Program-made: the position numbers and the translations under genes
The notes under the pieces: generated by a model
What the model was told of the DNA's origin: nothing
What the model saw: only the letters and a program-made list of their open reading frames with translations
Database searches by the model: none
From: Thermoanaerobacterales bacterium
GTDB lineage: Bacteria; Bacillota; Desulfotomaculia; Desulfotomaculales; JASEER01
Length of the DNA: 50,501 nt
Reading direction: 5' to 3'
Assembly (NCBI GenBank): GCA_030019475.1
Contig: JASEER010000005.1
Span: forward strand, 33,043 to 83,543
Shown: positions 21,826 to 30,411 of the stretch, piece after piece
Layout of the letters: each line of letters opens with the position of its first letter
How positions within the stretch are numbered: position 1 is the first letter of the stretch

Positions 21826-24495
21826 TTATTCGCTCCTTCCCGCTATCTGCGCGGTCGCTGCGTTGGTCCCCGGGCCGTTGTCCAGCCCCATCACCCGCAT
21901 TGCATAATCCAACTCTTCCTGCTTGTTCTTGACATGGCCCTCAAGCCTGGCCTGCCACACGGCATCCAAGGCCTTGCGGAACAAAGGGCCGGGGCGGTAT
22001 CCGAGGCTCCTAATATCTTTGCCGGTAATGGAAGGTTTATGTTTCTTAAGAATGGCGGCGACATCGCGGAAACGGTACTGGAGCCGTTCTTCTTCGAGCA
22101 TTACCAGGACCAGCGGATAGGCCTCCCGCGGTAGTTGAAGGTAAATACGGGCCAGGTTCACCAGGCTGGTATTGGGGGATGAAAAGCCGCGGACCGCCTG
22201 GCGCCAGCTTTCCAGGGCGGTCACCACGTTCTCCGTCTGGCGCCGGCCGATCTTGTAGCGGCTGCAGGTTTCCAGGACCAAGGGCATCGGCGAGGAGTGG
22301 AGAATGGCTGTAAAGTAGCAGAGCCAGAGTTCGGCCGGGGGAGGGACCTCCCACTCCTGGAGCCTCCGGATAACCCGGGGAATGCGGCCTACGACCGGCT
22401 GCACCTCCCAGTAGGTGACTTTGGGGAAAAGGTGCGGCCAGATGTTCAACTGCGCCAGGCGGGCCAGGGTGCGCGGCGTATAGTCCTTATCCAGCATCCG
22501 CTTCACCTCGGCCCATTGCTGCTCATCCGGCACGGTCCGCAGGGCACGTTCGGTCAGGGCTTCGCGCATCAGGGCCAGGGTCTGGCGCTCGATATTGAAA
22601 CGGTAGCGCTGCTCATAACGGACTGCTCGCAGGATGCGGATAGGATCCTCAATGAAGCTCAGGTTGTGCAGTGCTCGGATCAGCCCGTGTTGGAGGTCGT
22701 CCCGTCCCCCGAAGTGGTCGATGACGTCGCCGAACCCCTCGGGGTTCAGGACAACCGCAATGGCGTTAATCGTGAAGTCCCGCCCGTAGAGTTCGTGGCG
22801 CAGGGGCGAATCGTCCACCCCGTCCAGCGGCTTGCCATAGGCGTCGAAGTGACGCCGGGCCATGGTAATGTCGAGCCGCGGTCCCTGCGGCAGGAACACC
22901 TGGGCCTTATCGATCGCCTCCGCCACCTTGAGTTTCCCGCCAAGGGCCGCGACGATCCTATCCCCCAGCGTCGCTCCATCGCAGTCTTCCACAACCAGAT
23001 CGTAGTCCCGGCTGGGACGACCGAGAAGCGCGTCGCGGACCATGCCGCCCGTCAGGTAGACCCGGCACCCGAGATCCCGGCCGATGCGGCCGACAGTGCT
23101 CAGGATCCGCAGGGCCTCCGCGGAAAGGTTGCGGCGCAGGACCTCGGCCATATTCTGGTATCCCATCTCCTGTTGCGGGGAATTAAACAAGGTGCAAAAG
23201 CGCGGCTTGAACTTCTTGTGCAGGGTCTTGAGGATATCGGTGCGCGAGACAATGCCCGCAAGTTGATGGCCGTCAACGATGGGAAGACGCCCGATGTTAT
23301 TCTCTATCATCAGATGCTGGATTTCGGTAAGGGGCGTGTCGGGGGCGGCGACCAGCACGTTCTTGGTCATAAAGGCCTTAACGGGGGCATGCCGCAGGTT
23401 ATGGCGGTCGGCCTTTTCGACGTCCCGGCGGGAGATGATCCCCATGAGGTGGCCGTTTTCAACGACCGGCAGGCCGGTGTGCCCGTAGCGCAGCATAATC
23501 TGATTGGCCTCTTCCACCCGCATGTCGGGCGGAACCGACTTCACGGGACTGGACATGATCTCGCGGGCCGTGACCGGCGGGTGTATCAACATCCGGATGG
23601 TGTCCAGAAGCTCGTTGGCGATATGGTCCAGGCTCTGGCCCTTGATCGTCGCCGAAGCCGCCGCCGGATGGCCGCCTCCGCCGAAGTGGGACAGGATCTC
23701 GCGGACGTCGACCTCCGGGACGGAACTCCGGGCGACGATGTGCACCCGGTCCTCCATTTCAACGACGGAGAAGACGGCGTCGATGTGCTCGATCTCGCTC
23801 AGTTTATGGGTAAGAACGGCCAGCCCGCCGATGAACTCGTCCACGCTGCTGCGGGCGATCAGTATCTTCTGGCCGTTGACCAGATGGCGTTCCGCCGAAA
23901 GCAGGAGATGGCGCAGGAGTTCTTGCTGCTCGTCGGTTAGCGGGCGGGCCAGGAACCGGCCCACCAGGGCGAGGTTCGCCCCGAGACCGATCAGGTAGGC
24001 TGCCGCCTCGAGGTCACGCTGGGTGGTGTTGGTGTACAGAAGGCTCCCGGTATCCTCGTAGATACCAAGAGCCAGAACGGTGGCCTCGAAGGGGGTGACC
24101 GCGAGATTCCGCGCCCTGATTTCCTCTACGAGGAGGGTGGTGGCGGCTCCCACCGGTTCCACCAGTTCAAATTCACCCCGGATGTCTCCTTCCGCCCATG
24201 GGTGGTGGTCGAAGATATGGATCCTCAACCCCGGGTGTTCAGTAAGGGCGGCAAGCTTCGCCAGCCGCCTGGCGTTTTTGGTATCCACCAGGATCAACGT
24301 GTCGACGTCCCCGGGGCGCAGTTCACCCGGCTTGTGGAGGTCCAGGATATCCCGGTGAAGGGCTACGAACTCCTCCACGTTGCGTGCCAGTTTGCCCGGC
24401 AGGACAAGCTCGGCGTCCGGGTAGAGCTTCTGGGCCGCGACCATGGCCGCCAGCCCGTCGAAATCGGTATTCGTATGTGTCGTTATCAGTTTCAA
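21826..24495 (-). CDS. DHH-CBS-tRNA nucleotidyltransferase fusion (A- or CCA-adding enzyme)
   Basis: An 889-residue multidomain protein. Residues 1-300 are a DHH/DHHA1 phosphoesterase-like part, with HIFDHHP (DHH at 96-98), DFDG at 11-14 and GGGGHPAA (272-279). Two CBS domains follow (about 312-430). A class II tRNA nucleotidyltransferase occupies the rest, with TGGMVRDALLGRPSRDYDL (catalytic DYD at 497-499), YGRDFTINAIAV and EDPIRILRAVRYEQRY. The enzyme half adds A, or CCA, to tRNA 3' ends; the CBS pair probably senses adenine nucleotides. The TTG start at 24495 has GGAGAGG eight bases away. In organisms with this fusion, CC- and A-addition may be split between two proteins; which activity it has cannot be read here. 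Confidence 0.93.
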   Translation of the reverse strand: MKLITTHTNTDFDGLAAMVAAQKLYPDAELVLPGKLARNVEEFVALHRDILDLHKPGELRPGDVDTLILVDTKNARRLAKLAALTEHPGLRIHIFDHHPWAEGDIRGEFELVEPVGAATTLLVEEIRARNLAVTPFEATVLALGIYEDTGSLLYTNTTQRDLEAAAYLIGLGANLALVGRFLARPLTDEQQELLRHLLLSAERHLVNGQKILIARSSVDEFIGGLAVLTHKLSEIEHIDAVFSVVEMEDRVHIVARSSVPEVDVREILSHFGGGGHPAAASATIKGQSLDHIANELLDTIRMLIHPPVTAREIMSSPVKSVPPDMRVEEANQIMLRYGHTGLPVVENGHLMGIISRRDVEKADRHNLRHAPVKAFMTKNVLVAAPDTPLTEIQHLMIENNIGRLPIVDGHQLAGIVSRTDILKTLHKKFKPRFCTLFNSPQQEMGYQNMAEVLRRNLSAEALRILSTVGRIGRDLGCRVYLTGGMVRDALLGRPSRDYDLVVEDCDGATLGDRIVAALGGKLKVAEAIDKAQVFLPQGPRLDITMARRHFDAYGKPLDGVDDSPLRHELYGRDFTINAIAVVLNPEGFGDVIDHFGGRDDLQHGLIRALHNLSFIEDPIRILRAVRYEQRYRFNIERQTLALMREALTERALRTVPDEQQWAEVKRMLDKDYTPRTLARLAQLNIWPHLFPKVTYWEVQPVVGRIPRVIRRLQEWEVPPPAELWLCYFTAILHSSPMPLVLETCSRYKIGRRQTENVVTALESWRQAVRGFSSPNTSLVNLARIYLQLPREAYPLVLVMLEEERLQYRFRDVAAILKKHKPSITGKDIRSLGYRPGPLFRKALDAVWQARLEGHVKNKQEELDYAMRVMGLDNGPGTNAATAQIAGRSE

Positions 24496-24498
24496 AGC

Positions 24499-25836
24499 TC
24501 AAGCCTCTCCCCCTTGGTTGGTGGGAAGGTCGGGGCGCAGGCGAGCCGGAACCACGTCGTTACGCGTCAGATCGGCGTAGCTTTCACGGCGGACGACGAG
24601 TTCCGCCGTTCCATCCCGGGCAAGGATCATGGCCGGCCGCGGCAGGCGGTTATAATTTGACGCCATCGAGTAGGTGTAGGCTCCCGTAGCCGGTACGGCC
24701 AGGATGTCTCCAGGGTTCGGGGCGGGCAGCCGGATGTCCCATATCAGCATGTCCCCCGACTCGCAGCACTTTCCGGCAATAGATACCGGTTTGCCCGGGA
24801 GTTCCGTCATTCGGCTGGCCACCGCAGCCTCATAGCGAGCCTGGTAGAGCGCGGGCCGGGGGTTGTCGCCCATGCCGCCGTCCACGGCGACGTAAGTGCG
24901 AATCCCCGGGATTTCCTTCACGGCGCCGACGGTGTAAAGGGTCGTTCCGGCCGGTCCGATCAGTGAGCGGCCGGGTTCGACCATAATCCGCGGTAGGGGG
25001 AGGCTCAGCCCGGCGGCCGTGGCTTCGACGGTTCCACGGATGGTGCGGGCCAGATCGCCGATCGTGGGAGGCTCGTCACCCTCCACGTAATAGATGCCGA
25101 GCCCGCCGCCAAGGTTTAGTTCGGAAAGCGTCCATCCTGTGGCCTCGTGCGCCTTCCGGGCGAACTCAAGCATGACCCGGGCGGCGTCGGCAAAGGCCTG
25201 TAATTCAAAGATCTGGGAACCGATATGGCAATGAAGGCCGTGGAGGCGGATATGCGGCAGTGTAAGCGCCTGGCGCACGGCCTCCATGGCCTGGCCGGTC
25301 GCGACAGGAAAGCCGAACTTGGAGTCGACCTTTCCGGTCTGGATGTATTCGTGCGTGTGGGCTTCGATGCCGGGCTGCAGGCGGAGCAGGATGGACGCCG
25401 TCCGCCCCAGGTCGCCCGCCGTCCGGTTCAACCGGTCCAGTTCAAGGGCATTATCCACGACGAAGCGATGGACACCGGCCTCAAGGCCCATCCGGATCTC
25501 GGCCGGCGATTTATTGTTTCCGTGGAAGTAGATGCGCGAGGCCGGAAACTGCACCACGAGGGCGGTGTGCAACTCTCCGCCCGAGACGACGTCCAGCCCC
25601 AGTCCCTCCTCTTCGATGATCCGGCAGATAGCCGCGGTGAGCAGCGTCTTGCCGGCATAGATAACATGGTTGTCGGGGCCGAAGGCCGAGCGGTAGGTGC
25701 GGCAGTTGTCCCGTAGCAGGTTCTCATCGATGACGTAGAGCGGAGTACCGAAGGTCCGGGCCAGTTCGACGGCGTCGCAGCCGCCGATCTCCAAATGCCC
25801 GCGGTCGTTCACCCGCATGGTCCCGCGCAGCAACAT
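24499..25836 (-). CDS. lysA: Diaminopimelate decarboxylase
   Basis: PLP enzyme that decarboxylates meso-diaminopimelate to lysine, the last step of lysine synthesis. The 445-residue protein has the PLP-lysine region VIYAGKTLLTAAICRII, SGGELHTAL, HCHIGSQI, the phosphate-binding GGGLGIYY, and the substrate block GKCCESGDML. ATG at 25836 has GAGGAGG eight bases upstream. In Bacillus lysA also follows the spoIIA-spoVA cluster, so its position is conserved, with TrpB2 inserted here. Confidence 0.97.
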   Translation of the reverse strand: MLLRGTMRVNDRGHLEIGGCDAVELARTFGTPLYVIDENLLRDNCRTYRSAFGPDNHVIYAGKTLLTAAICRIIEEEGLGLDVVSGGELHTALVVQFPASRIYFHGNNKSPAEIRMGLEAGVHRFVVDNALELDRLNRTAGDLGRTASILLRLQPGIEAHTHEYIQTGKVDSKFGFPVATGQAMEAVRQALTLPHIRLHGLHCHIGSQIFELQAFADAARVMLEFARKAHEATGWTLSELNLGGGLGIYYVEGDEPPTIGDLARTIRGTVEATAAGLSLPLPRIMVEPGRSLIGPAGTTLYTVGAVKEIPGIRTYVAVDGGMGDNPRPALYQARYEAAVASRMTELPGKPVSIAGKCCESGDMLIWDIRLPAPNPGDILAVPATGAYTYSMASNYNRLPRPAMILARDGTAELVVRRESYADLTRNDVVPARLRPDLPTNQGGEA

Positions 25837-25839
25837 CCA

Positions 25840-27204
25840 TTAAGCCTCCTCGATGACAGGTAGCTTCTGGAGCGACCGGGCCAGGTCTTCTTCCGGCAGG
25901 GGGAAGTCGACCAGTTCCCCGGCGAGATAACTGTCGTAAGCACTGAGGTCGAAATGGCCGTGCCCGCTGAGATTGAAGACGATGGTCTTCGCCTCGCCCG
26001 CCTCGCGGCAGATAAGCGCCTCCTTGATGGCCACGGCGATGGCATGGGCCGACTCCGGTGCCGGGAGGATGGCTTCGTTATACGCAAACAGCAGGGCGGC
26101 CTTGAAGATCTCGGTCTGGTTGACGGCCTGCGCCTCGACATATCCGTCGGCTACGAGCTGGCACAAGAGCGGCGAATCCCCATGGTAGCGCAGGCCGCCG
26201 GCGTGAATGCCCGGCGGTATGAAATTCGTCCCCAGGGTATGCATGTAACAGAGTGGGGTGAGACCGGCCACGTCGCCAAAGTCGTAGGCCCGCAACCCGC
26301 GGGTCAGTGTGGGGCACGCCGTGGGTTCCACGGCGATGAAGCGCGTCGCCAGCCTCCCGCCGAGCTTGTCGGAGATGAACGGGAAGGCGAAACCGCCGAA
26401 GTTCGAGCCTCCCCCGACGCAACCGATGAGGATATCCGGCTGCTCGCCGGCTTTTTCAAGCTGTGCCTTGGCCTCCAGGCCGATTACCGATTGGTGCAGG
26501 ATGACGTGGTTCAGGACACTGCCAAGGGAGTAGTTGGTGTCGGGCCTGATCGCGGCGTCTTCGACGGCTTCACTGATAGCAACGCCCAGGCTGCCCGGCG
26601 AGTCAGGGTCTTGTTCCAGGATCCGGCGTCCGGCGTTGGTGCGGGTACTGGGGCTGGCCAGAACCTCGGCACCGTAGACCTGCATCAAGGACCGGCGGTA
26701 GGGCTTCTGATGATAACTCACCTTGACCATATACACCGTGCATTCCAGGCCAAAAAACTTGCAGGCAATGGACAGGGCGCTGCCCCATTGTCCGGCTCCC
26801 GTCTCGGTAGCCAGGCGCTTGATGCCGGCCAGCTTGTTGTAGTAGACCTGGGCCACCGCCGTGTTCAGCTTGTGGCTGCCGGCCGGGCTGACACCCTCAT
26901 GTTTGAAATAGATCCGGGCCGGTGTGTCTAAGGCCTTCTCCAGGCGGCGGGCACGGATCAATGGGCTGGGCCGCCACAGGCGGTAAATCTCCCGGATTTC
27001 CTCGGGGATCTCGATCCAGCGCTCGGTGGAAACCTCCTGCTTGATAAGTTCCATCGGGAAGATGGGCGCCAGGTCGTCCGGGCCGACGGGCTTCTTTGTG
27101 ACCGGATGCAACGGGGGCTTTGGCAGGCGGGGCATGTCGGCCTGCACGTTGTACCAGGCGCGCGGGATTTCCTCTTCGCCGAGCAGAATCTTGGTAGCGG
27201 TCAT
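25840..27204 (-). CDS. TrpB2-type tryptophan synthase beta-like protein
   Basis: PLP enzyme of the TrpB2 subfamily, 454 residues, which converts indole (or a related compound) and serine to tryptophan without requiring a TrpA partner. The PLP-lysine motif [35 protein letters not shown] and [11 protein letters not shown] are visible. It also has the extended N-terminus ([17 protein letters not shown]) and TACPTLTRG that separate TrpB2 from TrpB1. No trpA or other trp gene is near. A strong promoter lies just upstream, so this gene probably heads the TrpB2-lysA-nucleotidyltransferase-M50-trpS transcript. Confidence 0.94.
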   Translation of the reverse strand: MTATKILLGEEEIPRAWYNVQADMPRLPKPPLHPVTKKPVGPDDLAPIFPMELIKQEVSTERWIEIPEEIREIYRLWRPSPLIRARRLEKALDTPARIYFKHEGVSPAGSHKLNTAVAQVYYNKLAGIKRLATETGAGQWGSALSIACKFFGLECTVYMVKVSYHQKPYRRSLMQVYGAEVLASPSTRTNAGRRILEQDPDSPGSLGVAISEAVEDAAIRPDTNYSLGSVLNHVILHQSVIGLEAKAQLEKAGEQPDILIGCVGGGSNFGGFAFPFISDKLGGRLATRFIAVEPTACPTLTRGLRAYDFGDVAGLTPLCYMHTLGTNFIPPGIHAGGLRYHGDSPLLCQLVADGYVEAQAVNQTEIFKAALLFAYNEAILPAPESAHAIAVAIKEALICREAGEAKTIVFNLSGHGHFDLSAYDSYLAGELVDFPLPEEDLARSLQKLPVIEEA

Positions 27205-27266
27205 CTCTGAACTCCTCTCCTCTCATTCTCCTGCGCCAGGGGCACCGGCCCCAGACACTTACCAAC

Positions 27267-27295
27267 ATTTTAACGACCCCATACCCCTTTGACAA
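27267..27295 (-). promoter_or_regulatory. Sigma-A-type promoter before TrpB2
   Basis: On the minus strand TTGTCA (5 of 6), a 17-base spacer and TAAAAT (5 of 6). The leader to the ATG at 27204 is about 55 bases and includes a GGGGC-CGGT-GCCCC hairpin near 27252-27239, without a T-run. Confidence 0.7.
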
Positions 27296-27319
27296 GGCAC
27301 CACGACCCAGGACACCAAA

Positions 27320-27365
27320 CAAAGAAAGGACGCGGTCCATCTTGTACGGTGACCGCGTCCTTTTT
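27320..27365 (-). terminator. Terminator after spoVAE
   Basis: Ten-base stem GGACGCGGTC/GACCGCGTCC with a 13-base loop. On the minus strand it is followed by TTTCTTTG and preceded by AAAAA; on the plus strand it would be followed by TTTTT, so it can work in both directions. It separates the spoVA cluster from the TrpB2 operon. Confidence 0.88.
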
Positions 27366-27383
27366 GTGAATTGATGACCAATG

Positions 27384-27740
27384 CTAACCTTTGGGCCGGA
27401 AGATGACGGCCGTCAGGTAGCCGAAGACGACGGCGGCGGTAATTCCCGGGGCCGCGGTGGCCAATCCGCCGGTGAAGGCGCCGATGAGGCCCTGCTGCTG
27501 CGCTCCTTTGATCGATCCCTGCGCCAGGAGGTGGCCGAACCCGGTGAGCGGCACGGTCGCTCCGGCCCCCGCGAAATCGACTAGAGGCTGGTAAAGGCCG
27601 AGCCCCGAGATAATCACCCCGGCGGTGACAAAGCCGACGAGGATATGGGCCGGGGTCACTTTGTAGTTGGTCAGGTCCATCAACAACTGGCCGATGGCGC
27701 AGAATAGCCCCCCGATAATGAAGGCTTTGAGGAAGATCAT
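27384..27740 (-). CDS. spoVAE: Stage V sporulation protein AE
   Basis: Small membrane protein (118 residues) of the SpoVA channel, which moves dipicolinic acid and calcium into the forespore and releases them at germination. Three to four hydrophobic segments and the family blocks GGLFCAIGQLLMDLTNYKVTPAHILVGFV and GAGATVPLTGFGHLLAQG are visible. The last stretch LATAAPGITAAVVFGYLTAVIF completes the typical SpoVAEb. It is the last gene of the spoVAC-AD-AE set, 15 bases after spoVAD, followed by a strong terminator. Confidence 0.95.
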   Translation of the reverse strand: MIFLKAFIIGGLFCAIGQLLMDLTNYKVTPAHILVGFVTAGVIISGLGLYQPLVDFAGAGATVPLTGFGHLLAQGSIKGAQQQGLIGAFTGGLATAAPGITAAVVFGYLTAVIFRPKG

Positions 27741-27755
27741 GCTTTCATCCCCCCG

Positions 27756-28778
27756 TCAGCCCGCCTGGACGACCACCCCGTGTCCGATGGCGGGAATGGT
27801 CTCGCCCTGCTTGGCGGTGATGGCGCTGAGGAGAGCGCCGGTTCCCACCCCCAGCAGGCGGTTGATCCGCTTTTGCTGCAACTGCTGCATCAGGTGGCCG
27901 CAGAACACGGCGGCCGAGCAGGCGCAGCCGCTGCCGCCGGCATGGGTGTCCTGTTTGGCCTGGTCGTAAATGAGGATGCCGCAGTCTTCAAGTTTGCCGC
28001 CCAGGTCGTAGCCGTGATCCTGAAGAATCTTGGCGGCGATACCCCGGCCGTAGTGTCCGAGGTCTCCGGTAACCACTATATCGAAGGCTGCGCCACCGCG
28101 TGCGGTATCGCGCAAGTGGCTGATGATGGTATCGGCTGCCGCCGGGGCCATCGCCGAGCCGAAATCGCTTGGATCCCCGATACCCAGGTCGATTACGCGT
28201 CCGACCGTGGCATGGGTGATCACCGGCCCGCTTCCTCCCGTCCCAGGGCGCGCCAGAATCGCCGCTCCTGCTCCGGTCACCGTCCACTGGGCGGTCATAG
28301 GGCGCTGCACACCCTGCTCGGTCGGGAAGCGAAACTGGCGCTCCGCCGTGCAGCAATGGGACGAGGTGGCGACCAGTACCCGGTCGGCGAAGCCGCCGTC
28401 CACGATCATTGCCCCCAGAGCGAGACCTTCGAAGAAGCTTGAGCAGGCCCCATAGAGTCCCAGGAAAGGAATCCCCAACTGACGAGCCGTGAAACCGGAA
28501 GCGGTGATCTGATTGCAGAGGTCGCCGGCCAGAAAGAAGTCGACCTCGTCCGGTTTTAGGCTGGCCTTTGCCAGAACCTTGTTTACGGCGTCCTCCAGGT
28601 AGCGGCGTTCAGCCTTTTCCCAGGTTTTCTCCCCGTGATAAGGGTCCTCAATAACCTTATCAAAGGTGTTGCCCAGGGGTCCCCGGCCCTCTTTGGCACC
28701 GACGGCGGTGGCAGTGGCAATGATTACCGGAGGGTACTGGAAAGTCACCGTCTGGCCCTGCTTCTTGGGCCCCGCCAC
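27756..28778 (-). CDS. spoVAD: Stage V sporulation protein AD
   Basis: Soluble SpoVA subunit with a thiolase-like fold, shown in Bacillus to bind dipicolinic acid. The 340-residue protein contains FQYPPVIIATATAVGAKEGRGPLG, GNTFDKVIEDPYHGEKTWEKAE, FLAGDLCNQITASGFTARQLGIPFLGLYGACSSFFEGL, GDLGHYGRGIA and THAGGSGCACSAAVFCGHL, all typical. The start is GTG at 28778 (GTGGCGGGGCCC), preceded by GGAGGTGGAGA. The gene lies between spoVAC and spoVAE as in Bacillus. Confidence 0.96.
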   Translation of the reverse strand: MAGPKKQGQTVTFQYPPVIIATATAVGAKEGRGPLGNTFDKVIEDPYHGEKTWEKAERRYLEDAVNKVLAKASLKPDEVDFFLAGDLCNQITASGFTARQLGIPFLGLYGACSSFFEGLALGAMIVDGGFADRVLVATSSHCCTAERQFRFPTEQGVQRPMTAQWTVTGAGAAILARPGTGGSGPVITHATVGRVIDLGIGDPSDFGSAMAPAAADTIISHLRDTARGGAAFDIVVTGDLGHYGRGIAAKILQDHGYDLGGKLEDCGILIYDQAKQDTHAGGSGCACSAAVFCGHLMQQLQQKRINRLLGVGTGALLSAITAKQGETIPAIGHGVVVQAG

Positions 28779-28796
28779 AGGTCTCCACCTCCTGCG

Positions 28797-29258
28797 TTAG
28801 CGGATCAAAAGATAGATTAGCCCCATAATCCATCCGGCGACGATGCCGAAGACGAGAATCGGACCGGCGATGGTGAAGAGGCGCGCTCCCACGCCGAGGA
28901 CCAAACCCTCGGCTTTGGCCTCCAAGGCCGGTGCGACCATGGAGTTGGCAAAGCCGGTAATCGGGACGATGGTTCCCGCACCGGCGTAGCGGGCGATCTC
29001 GTCGTACACACCAAGGCCCGTCAGCAGGGCGGCGAGAAATATCAGGGTGATCGACGTGGCCGTCCCGGCCGCCAGGGGTGCCAGGCCCAGACCCTGGAAA
29101 AACAGCAGAAGGGCCTGGCCGAGTATGGTGATCAGGCCGCCGACGGCGAAGGCCCAGATGGTGTTCCGCAGGACCGGAGGCTTCGGCTTCATCCGGTCAC
29201 TGATGCGCATGTATTCGTCGCGCTGGGTATCCAGGGGCTTGGATAAGTCAACCTTCAG
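28797..29258 (-). CDS. spoVAC: Stage V sporulation protein AC
   Basis: Membrane subunit of the SpoVA channel, described in Bacillus as mechanosensitive. It has about four hydrophobic segments and the blocks KPKPPVLRNTIWAFAVGGLITILGQ, GLGVYDEIARYAGAGTIVPITGFANSMVAPA and KAEGLVLGVGARLFTIAGPILVFG. The only nearby ATG in frame (29210) gives 137 residues and has no ribosome binding site. A perfect AAGGAGGT at 29274-29267 sits eight bases before an in-frame CTG at 29258. That start gives 153 residues, close to the family length, with upstream codons reading KVDLSKPLDTQRDEY. I therefore use the CTG, which is rare. The exact start is uncertain; the gene itself is not. Confidence 0.9.
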   Translation of the reverse strand: MKVDLSKPLDTQRDEYMRISDRMKPKPPVLRNTIWAFAVGGLITILGQALLLFFQGLGLAPLAAGTATSITLIFLAALLTGLGVYDEIARYAGAGTIVPITGFANSMVAPALEAKAEGLVLGVGARLFTIAGPILVFGIVAGWIMGLIYLLIR

Positions 29259-29288
29259 TCCCAGTCACCTCCTTATCCCCGGGTTGTG

Positions 29289-29315
29289 GAAAGAGGGACA
29301 CCTGCGGGGTGTCCC
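29289..29315 (-). terminator. Hairpin after dodecin
   Basis: On the minus strand GGGACACC, a five-base loop CCGCA and GGTGTCCC are followed by TCTTT. It begins at the dodecin stop codon and ends about 30 bases before the spoVAC start. The weak T-run means partial termination, so read-through into spoVAC is plausible; no separate spoVA promoter was found in the short gap. Confidence 0.65.
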
Positions 29316-29509
29316 TAATCGATGTAGGCCACCTTTAGGTTGGCCTTATATTCGGTTACTTTCCCGTTTTCCACGTTGGCGGTGAAGTTCACCACCTCTA
29401 CTCCGGTGATTTTGCCGAGCGTCCGCGAGGCTTCATCGACGGCGCCCTGGACGGCTCCGCGCCAACCGTCGGGCGATTCCCCGACCAGTTCGGCCACCTT
29501 GACGTGCAT
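29315..29509 (-). CDS. Dodecin family flavin-binding protein
   Basis: A 64-residue protein with the dodecin pattern: VKVAELVGESPDGWRGAVQGAVDEASRTLGKITGVEVVNFTANVENG, then YKANLKVAYID. Dodecins form hollow dodecamers that store or scavenge riboflavin, FMN or other ligands; the tryptophan in GESPDGW is the flavin-stacking residue in known structures. The ATG at 29509 follows GAGGAGGG. It sits between sigF and spoVAC, which are adjacent in Bacillus, suggesting forespore expression or simple insertion. Confidence 0.93.
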   Translation of the reverse strand: MHVKVAELVGESPDGWRGAVQGAVDEASRTLGKITGVEVVNFTANVENGKVTEYKANLKVAYID

Positions 29510-29634
29510 CTGCTCATTCCCTCCTCGTGCTCAAGTTGGTGATACTTCTATTGTTCCGGCGCCGGAGGAGTTTAATGCACGTTCATCCCATATGCCGGGA
29601 AAGGGGCTTGCCGGCCCGCTGCTCGAAATGGTTG

Positions 29635-30411
29635 CTACTGAGTGCGACAGAGCATCCGCAGCTTGTGCAGGGCCTCCCGCTCAAGACGTGAGACCTGAAC
29701 CTGTGAAAGGCCGAGACGGCGGGCGACCTCGGCCTGTGTCAATTCCTCAAAGAACCGCCAGATGATAATCTGGCGCGTACGTTCGGGCAATCCTTCCAGC
29801 AGACGGTCCAGGTCGATCCGTTCGGCCCACGTGTCCTCGCCGTCTCCCCGGTGGTGCACCTGGTCCATAATGTATATCGGGTCGCCTTCCTCCTGGTGCA
29901 GTATGTCATACAGTGAGGCCGGGGGTTGGGCGGCGTCCAGGGCGGCTACCAGTTCATCACGCGGCACCTTAAGGGCATCGGCGATTTCACCGATGGTTGG
30001 TTCGCGGGAAAGCTCGGCGGCGAGCCGCTCACGGACGTTTTGGACCTTCCACGCCAGCTCTTTCAAGGAACGGCTCACGCGAACCGGCGTGTCATCGCGC
30101 AGGAAACGCCGGATTTCGCCGATAATCATTGGAACGGCATAGGTCGAGAACTTGACCTTGAAACGGAGGTCGAACTTGTCTATAGCTTTGATGAGCCCGA
30201 TACAGCCGATCTGAAAAAGGTCATCATGGTCGTAACCACGGCCTTCGAAGCGCCGGATGACGTTGCACACCAGCTTAAGGTTGGCGTTAATGAGAGTCTC
30301 CCGGGCGATGACGTCGCCCTTATGGGCCAGCTTGATCAGGCGGCGGGTCTCCCGGTCGGTCAGGAGAGGCCGGTTCGGGATGTTAAGGTCAATGCGCGCG
30401 CGCATGCTCAC
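29635..30411 (-). CDS. sigF: RNA polymerase sporulation sigma factor SigF
   Basis: The first forespore-specific sigma factor, held inactive by SpoIIAB. The 258-residue sigma-70 protein has region 2 (LINANLKLVCNVIRRFEGRGYDHDDLFQIGCIGLIKAIDKFD, then FSTYAVPMIIGEIRRFLRDD), region 3 (LSREPTIGEIADALKVPRDELVAAL) and region 4 (LTQAEVARRLGLSQVQVSRLEREALHKL). SigG is similar, but the order spoIIAA-spoIIAB-sigF identifies it as SigF. The start is GTG 30411 or ATG 30405; both overlap the end of spoIIAB by about 20 bases, consistent with coupling. Confidence 0.95.
   Translation of the reverse strand: MSMRARIDLNIPNRPLLTDRETRRLIKLAHKGDVIARETLINANLKLVCNVIRRFEGRGYDHDDLFQIGCIGLIKAIDKFDLRFKVKFSTYAVPMIIGEIRRFLRDDTPVRVSRSLKELAWKVQNVRERLAAELSREPTIGEIADALKVPRDELVAALDAAQPPASLYDILHQEEGDPIYIMDQVHHRGDGEDTWAERIDLDRLLEGLPERTRQIIIWRFFEELTQAEVARRLGLSQVQVSRLEREALHKLRMLCRTQ

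Noticed and set aside
27239-27252. GC hairpin GGGGC-CGGT-GCCCC in the TrpB2 leader
   Set aside because: No T-run, and it lies after a good promoter, so it is not a terminator. A regulatory role is unsupported.
29555-29566. Perfect palindrome TCCGGCGCCGGA between sigF and dodecin
   Set aside because: No T-run and no promoter in register with it. GC-rich palindromes of this length are expected by chance in such DNA.
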